A stretch of 64,000 nt of DNA from Pseudanabaena sp. Chao 1811 (lineage in GTDB: Bacteria; Cyanobacteriota; Cyanobacteriia; Pseudanabaenales; Pseudanabaenaceae). The number at the start of each line of letters is the position of its first letter. The stretch's first letter is position 1. The DNA is taken from positions 868,001-932,000 of the forward strand of contig NZ_CP101416.1 of the NCBI RefSeq assembly GCF_027942295.1. The letters run 5' to 3'. A program made the translations under genes and the position numbers. Shown piece by piece: positions 59,761 through 64,000 of this stretch. A model generated the notes under the pieces. That model had not been told where the DNA came from and searched no databases. It was given only the letters and a program-made list of their open reading frames with translations.

Positions 59761-60397
59761 GGTTCTCTATAGTCCTAGATGTTTATGTGTTAGTAGAGGT
59801 ATGCAAATGGATGCAAAAAAATTTGAGCAAGCTTCAAAAACTGAACAAGCAAAATTGAACATCGCAGGACTGAAACTTTGTGAATTTTATGTCGCAAGAT
59901 CATGATTGACAGCCTAATACTTGGTCAAAATACTAGCTGCTGCCAAATTAAAACCTTGAACATGAAAAAATTTCTGCTCAGACAGTTCTTTGTGCTAACT
60001 ATTCAGTTTTTAAAATATTTATTCTTCCCATTGGTGAGAAGCGATCGACCTAGGCTGTCAACAGTGGTTACAGCCCTAATAGTTAGAAGGTCGATCGGAA
60101 CATACTGGGACCTTCACAGGCATCATCCCAAGAAAGAGTAGGGTCAGACTCACGTCTGTCGCCTAGCTTCTCGTTGAGGAGCCAATCACATCCAAGCAAT
60201 AAAACCAGCTTTTTCAATTTCTATATAACTGAGTGCAACAAGTCCTTAGATACAATAGCACTTTTTTTAATAAACACAAGCAAAATGGCGCTAGAGAATT
60301 TACATATTAATGCGTTTAATTGTGTATTAGGAGGCTTGTAGAGACCTAAGACTCCTTATTTGAAACAAGTATAGACGTATTTCATACAGGGACGATC
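59761..60397. other. 637-bp gap with a structured RNA candidate
   Basis: Upstream of the DHS-like gene and of the MCP gene (divergent). Two small frames (59714-59905 and 59902-60141) run across the structure and are not supported. The central 160 bp fold into a branched RNA described separately. The remainder is AT-rich. Confidence 0.5.
60030..60187 (+). ncRNA. Unassigned structured RNA candidate
   Basis: GAGAAGC (60036-60042) pairs with GCTTCTC (60166-60172), closing a branched fold. Arm 1: CGATCGACCT (60042-60051) with AGGTCGATCG (60088-60097), ten perfect pairs, with inner GGCTGT/ACAGCC (60053-60058 and 60070-60075). Arm 2: TGGGA/TCCCA (about 60106-60130). Arm 3: CAGAC/GTCTG (60145-60158). 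An outer ATTGG/CCAAT may extend the closing stem. TTTTTAAAATATTT upstream is promoter-like. No protein frame fits. A 6S-type RNA or a riboswitch-like leader of the MCP gene (60398) are possible, but I could not match it to a named family. The strand is uncertain. Confidence 0.55.
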
Positions 60398-63300
60398 ATG
60401 ATGACAGCGCAGTATCAGGCGGCTCTACACTCCTATGCAGAGGGGCGGTATGAAGAGGCAATGCAGCAGTTCTCAGAGCTGTTGTATGAAGATCCTCGTA
60501 ATCCCAAACTGCATATCTGGTTGGGCGCAACTTTTCGCAAGGCAGGTAAAATTGAATATGCTAAGGTTCAGTACCAGCAAGTATTAACCCTTACCGATGA
60601 TCCAGATTTACTTGATCTTGCTAGTACTTCGCTGGCGCAAATTCAAAATAAGTTAGCTCAGGGAGAAAAAAAATCTGCTTCTAAGGCTATACCTCCAAAA
60701 GGCATCCAGAAGGATTTAGATAATATCCGTGATTTTAATATTTTAGTGCCACCGCAAGAAGTGACGCAAATCATTGCACCAAAGCCCCCTGAATTAGCGA
60801 ATGTTAATACTGCTAGTCACATAATTGCCAATGATCAAGACTGGACTGCTGAGGATGTAACTGTATTAGCAGTTAAGCCTGATGAAACTGAATCAACTAC
60901 GCCTCAAGTCGCAATGAGGGCGCAAAGTCGTAATGGACTAATTCCCCCTCCTCCTGCGATCGCTGCACTGTTTCAGCAACAGCAACCATATCAGGAAGAA
61001 TATACGACCGAACCTTTTTTAAGTAACGAGGAACCTACGGAAAAATCTAGTACTTCCTCAATCTTGCAGGATACGATCGCCGATATTCAGAAGGTAAATC
61101 AGAAAGATACTCAGAAAAATAAAAAAGCTAAAAAGTCAAAACAGAAGAAAGCTCAATTTGAATTTCCTTCTTTAGATGTAGATACAGATCTACTGACAGA
61201 TAGTGAGGAAAGTTTAGAAATCATCCCCCAGACGGTTGGGAATGACCTTGCCAAACCTTCGGCGATCGCTTTGGAGGATATGTTGAAATTCTCCACAGTT
61301 GGTCAAAAAATCACCCTATGGGGAGCTTTTATTGCCACTATCCCTGCAATTATTTTGGGGGTAGCCGCCTATAAGGTGGGTGATGGGTTGCTCTTAACTA
61401 AAGTTAAGCAGGGTCAGCAGTCTGAAGCGATCGCCCTTGCCAAAGCCACTGAAAGTTTCTTACTTAAGCAAACGGGGGATGTGGGAGTTCTGAAGACTCT
61501 ACTGATATCGGCAGAGGTAGGACAAAACACCTTGCAAAATGCTGGACAGGTTGCTGTAACTACCAATCCATCCGAACCGAATAAGACAATCAAGTTGCTG
61601 TCATCTTTACCAATCACACAGCAACGTCAATATAAGCAGCTATTAACCAATCGGCTAAACCTCTATAGCCAAGCTTATCCACAGTACACCAGCATTGCCG
61701 TATTTAGTGTCAATGGGGAATTGATTGCCCAGTCCACTAATTCTAAGACTCTGCAAACAATTAATCAGAATACTCTTAGCAAAGTATCTACCATTGATAA
61801 TCCACTGATTAGCAGCCCTGTGGTTAGTAAAGATGGCGCTAATTTATATGTATTAACATCGGTTAAGAGTTCTGTTTCTCAGAAAGTTAGTATGGTTTTA
61901 CAGGTAGAAATTCCTGTAAAGACTTTAGTCACCAATTTAACTAAGACTAAAGGTGGTAATGAAAATAGTAATTTCTATGTTGTTGATAGCAACAACAAAT
62001 ATGTTGCTAGTTCGCAAAATGTGACGGTGGGGGAGGATGCGTTAGCAGATTTTGCAGTACTACCGAATTTACGATCTTTACCCTCTAATGATTTTCCCGA
62101 TCTAATGAAGGGAGATCGCAATGCGCAACTTCTTGCCTATGCACCTGTGGCTAATATGCAGAGCTATGGCATGACTTGGGATGTACTAACGACTATTGAC
62201 AAGGCGACAGCCATTGCTGGTAATCAAAATCTATTGTTGGTGGTAGGTGTGGGGATTGCCGCGACACCTCTATTGGTAGCAGCGATCGCCTATGCTTTAT
62301 CGCGACGCTTGAGTACTAGGCTCAAAGATATTCGGGCGGCTTTACGTGATCTAAGACAGGGAAATACTGACATTAGTTTTGGAGCTTTGAGTGTAGAAGG
62401 TAATGATGAACTTGCCGATATTTCCTTAAGCATTAACAAGATGTCTGAACAGTTTCAGACGATGCGGCAGAAACAGGAACAGGAACAACAACGGCTACAT
62501 TTACAAGTAGTCAAACTATTTAAAGTGTTATCCAAACTTGCAAGAGAAGAAAAACACGAAGTTCAAGAGTCTGATTTATCCGACGAAAATATCTTGCTAT
62601 TGGGTAAGAAAATTCGTGGTGAGATGGTGCAACGTAATGCTGAGGTCGAGAGCTATCGCCAGCAGAAAGCAGATTTGCAAATTCAGTTAATGAACATGCT
62701 GCGAGATATGCAGGCATTGGCTGATGGCGACTTAACTGTTTCTACTAAATCCATTGATGGCAGCCTCAATGATGTGACGATCTTTTTTGATGATGTCATG
62801 CGTGGATTGCAAAATATTGTTAGTCAAGTTAAGTCTTCAGCTAGTCAAGTTAATTTATCCCTTGGTCAGAATGAGCAGGCGATCGCCAATCTCACTAGTG
62901 TCTCGCAAAGACAAGTAGATACGGTGACACGCTCTCTGAACACCGTGCAAATGGCGAAAATATCGGCGAACTCAATTACCACTAATAGTCAACATGTATT
63001 GCAGTCATCGCAATTAGTAGTCGAAAAACTACTGGATAGCGATCGCTCCATTGACGCAGTAGTACAAAAGGTTGGTGCATTACAGGGGACTGTCGCCAAT
63101 ACAGCTAAGAGAGTTAAACATTTAGGGGAAGTATCTCAAAAAATTGCAAAGGCTATTTCCTCAATTAATGAGATTGCGATTAAGACTAACTTTCTCGCAA
63201 TTAATGCAACCCTTGAATCTTCTCGTTCAGGAGGAATGGGTGGTGGATTTGTGATGGTTGCGGAAGAGGTAGGAGAACTAGCCGCACGTTCGGTAGCTGC

Positions 63301-63661
63301 TACTAAGGAGGTGGAAAGCTTGCTGAGTAGCATTCAGAGTGAGACCAACGCGGTGATGACAGCAGTTGAGTCTGGTAGCAATCAAGTTTTAGAAAGCGCT
63401 ACTTTAGCGATCGCCGCCAAAGATAGCTTACTGCAAATTTCTGACATCTCCCATCAAATTGATGAGCTAGTATCATCGATTTCTGATGCCACTATTTCCC
63501 AAGTGCAAACATCAGAAGGAGTTGCCAACTTGATGAAAGACATTTCTCACATTGCTAAGAGGAATCTAGCTGCTTCTTCTGAAGTATCGAAATCTTTAAA
63601 AGCAACCAAGAAATACTCTGGGGAATTACAACAATCTTTGGCGCATTTTAAAACCCGATAG
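60398..63661 (+). CDS. TPR-containing PilJ-type methyl-accepting chemotaxis protein
   Basis: 1087 residues. Residues 1-85 are TPR-like (YQAALHSYAEGRYEEAMQQF then KIEYAKVQYQQVL). A Pro/Lys-rich linker follows to about 300. TM1 about 306-330 and TM2 about 611-633 bracket a Cache-like external domain. A HAMP follows and a second HAMP-like stretch at about 765-815. The signalling hairpin tip is EIAIKTNFLAINATLESSRS at about 925. Such receptors control type IV pilus phototaxis in cyanobacteria (PilJ/TaxD). ATG 60398 or 60401. Confidence 0.88.
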   Translation: MMTAQYQAALHSYAEGRYEEAMQQFSELLYEDPRNPKLHIWLGATFRKAGKIEYAKVQYQQVLTLTDDPDLLDLASTSLAQIQNKLAQGEKKSASKAIPPKGIQKDLDNIRDFNILVPPQEVTQIIAPKPPELANVNTASHIIANDQDWTAEDVTVLAVKPDETESTTPQVAMRAQSRNGLIPPPPAIAALFQQQQPYQEEYTTEPFLSNEEPTEKSSTSSILQDTIADIQKVNQKDTQKNKKAKKSKQKKAQFEFPSLDVDTDLLTDSEESLEIIPQTVGNDLAKPSAIALEDMLKFSTVGQKITLWGAFIATIPAIILGVAAYKVGDGLLLTKVKQGQQSEAIALAKATESFLLKQTGDVGVLKTLLISAEVGQNTLQNAGQVAVTTNPSEPNKTIKLLSSLPITQQRQYKQLLTNRLNLYSQAYPQYTSIAVFSVNGELIAQSTNSKTLQTINQNTLSKVSTIDNPLISSPVVSKDGANLYVLTSVKSSVSQKVSMVLQVEIPVKTLVTNLTKTKGGNENSNFYVVDSNNKYVASSQNVTVGEDALADFAVLPNLRSLPSNDFPDLMKGDRNAQLLAYAPVANMQSYGMTWDVLTTIDKATAIAGNQNLLLVVGVGIAATPLLVAAIAYALSRRLSTRLKDIRAALRDLRQGNTDISFGALSVEGNDELADISLSINKMSEQFQTMRQKQEQEQQRLHLQVVKLFKVLSKLAREEKHEVQESDLSDENILLLGKKIRGEMVQRNAEVESYRQQKADLQIQLMNMLRDMQALADGDLTVSTKSIDGSLNDVTIFFDDVMRGLQNIVSQVKSSASQVNLSLGQNEQAIANLTSVSQRQVDTVTRSLNTVQMAKISANSITTNSQHVLQSSQLVVEKLLDSDRSIDAVVQKVGALQGTVANTAKRVKHLGEVSQKIAKAISSINEIAIKTNFLAINATLESSRSGGMGGGFVMVAEEVGELAARSVAATKEVESLLSSIQSETNAVMTAVESGSNQVLESATLAIAAKDSLLQISDISHQIDELVSSISDATISQVQTSEGVANLMKDISHIAKRNLAASSEVSKSLKATKKYSGELQQSLAHFKTR

Positions 63662-63722
63662 ACAATTAATACTAGTCTGACTAGTATTGCAAAGGCAAAA
63701 CAGTTCACTAGAGCTAGATATA

Positions 63723-64000
63723 ATGACTTACTCAATGATTGAAATAGGATTACAGAAAATCAAGCAAACCTTTTCTGAGGAGGCTCAAGTTTATACTAAT
63801 GAGCTTGCCAATCAAGTCTCGAAATTAGACGCAAATTTACCAAATTTTAGTCAACAGATTGATCAATTGCTTGCTACCCATAAATTGCTAAAAGATGCAG
63901 CGATCAAGGCTAATTTTTATATCCAAGACTCGAATTTTGTTATTATTACTAATCGTTTGGAACAAGTAATCAACTTATTGCGTGATCACCCTAATCATAT
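63723..64000 (+). CDS. Start of an unidentified gene (partial)
   Basis: The frame is open from ATG 63723 to the window edge (92 codons): MTYSMIEIGLQKIKQTFSEE, then AQVYTNELANQVSKLDANLP and KDAAIKANFYIQDSNFVIIT. It is helical and rich in Gln, Asn and Lys. It follows the MCP gene by 61 bp on the same strand, so a chemotaxis protein (for example CheA/PilL) is possible, but the CheA-type Hpt motif is not visible in this part. Confidence 0.5.
   Translation, partial: MTYSMIEIGLQKIKQTFSEEAQVYTNELANQVSKLDANLPNFSQQIDQLLATHKLLKDAAIKANFYIQDSNFVIITNRLEQVINLLRDHPNH

Noticed and set aside
59902-60141. 79-codon frame upstream of the MCP gene
   Set aside because: It runs across the paired arms of the RNA candidate; the fold explains the sequence better than a protein.
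60030-60187. Calling this RNA a 6S RNA
   Set aside because: Size and closing stem fit, but the interior is multi-branched and I could not match the central bubble; left unassigned.
1-64000. tRNA or rRNA genes
   Set aside because: I looked through the gaps for cloverleaf arms and the GGTTCGA loop and saw none; a tRNAscan run would be decisive.

Overview
The window is a stretch of cyanobacterial chromosome. The evidence is the very frequent GCGATCGC (HIP1) octamer inside and between genes, and many families typical of cyanobacteria: DUF2358, DUF2214, DUF1838, a TPR-CHAT protein, a TPR-fused PilJ-type chemoreceptor, a methylglyoxal-synthase/lipid-kinase fusion and FtsH. Long gaps filled with short palindromic elements, and the overall AT-leaning style, would suit a Pseudanabaena-like filamentous cyanobacterium, but genus is only a guess. 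No prophage, complete insertion sequence, CRISPR array, rRNA or tRNA was recognised.

Layout. 1-8 kb: end of rpsA, a lone STAS protein, the Mrp ATPase, an exonuclease flanked by copies of the mrp 3' flank, a methyltransferase, rpsB, a broken RelE-type toxin with its antitoxin, anmK and a small HAD protein. 8-20 kb: gnd, a repeat-filled gap, an OB-like hypothetical, deoC, a DUF2325-like coiled-coil protein, lepB, a DUF2805 protein, a secreted TPR-CHAT protein, arfB, dgkA and DUF1838. 20-32 kb: one leftward polysaccharide operon running from a four-part fusion (Alg13-like, Alg14-like, STAS, phosphoglycosyl transferase) through Wza, Wzz, a Wzy/ligase-type membrane protein, two GT4, a Wzx flippase and two GT2. 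33-42 kb: an arsenic regulon in two halves, arsR/acr3 and gap/arsJ, each preceded by almost the same 36-bp operator. Between the halves lies a defence and toxin-antitoxin island (VapBC-like remnant, McrBC, MazEF, HigA-like remnants). 42-64 kb: the MGS-lipid kinase fusion, two FAD enzymes, an HNH nuclease, an M16 peptidase, ftsH, an RsbQ-like hydrolase, a PH-domain protein, argG with the SRP RNA just upstream, a PAS-PP2C phosphatase, a deoxyhypusine-synthase-like enzyme, an unassigned structured-RNA candidate, a TPR-MCP receptor and the start of one more gene.

How the parts may work together. The polysaccharide operon holds most of a Wzx/Wzy-type assembly line, and its first protein carries a STAS domain with the phosphorylatable DSSGLG motif. 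The same window has a free STAS protein, a membrane HAMP-PAS-PP2C phosphatase and an RsbQ-like hydrolase, all parts of partner-switching circuits. Control of polysaccharide export by STAS phosphorylation is therefore a reasonable hypothesis, though no direct link can be seen. The ars genes encode two routes: arsenite export by Acr3, and conversion of arsenate to 1-arseno-3-phosphoglycerate by GAPDH with export by ArsJ.

The most notable observations are the four-part glycosyltransferase fusion, the duplicated ArsR operator, the two cases where a gene cassette is flanked by direct copies of a neighbouring gene's 3' end, the unassigned structured RNA near 60.1 kb, and several families of palindromic repeats.
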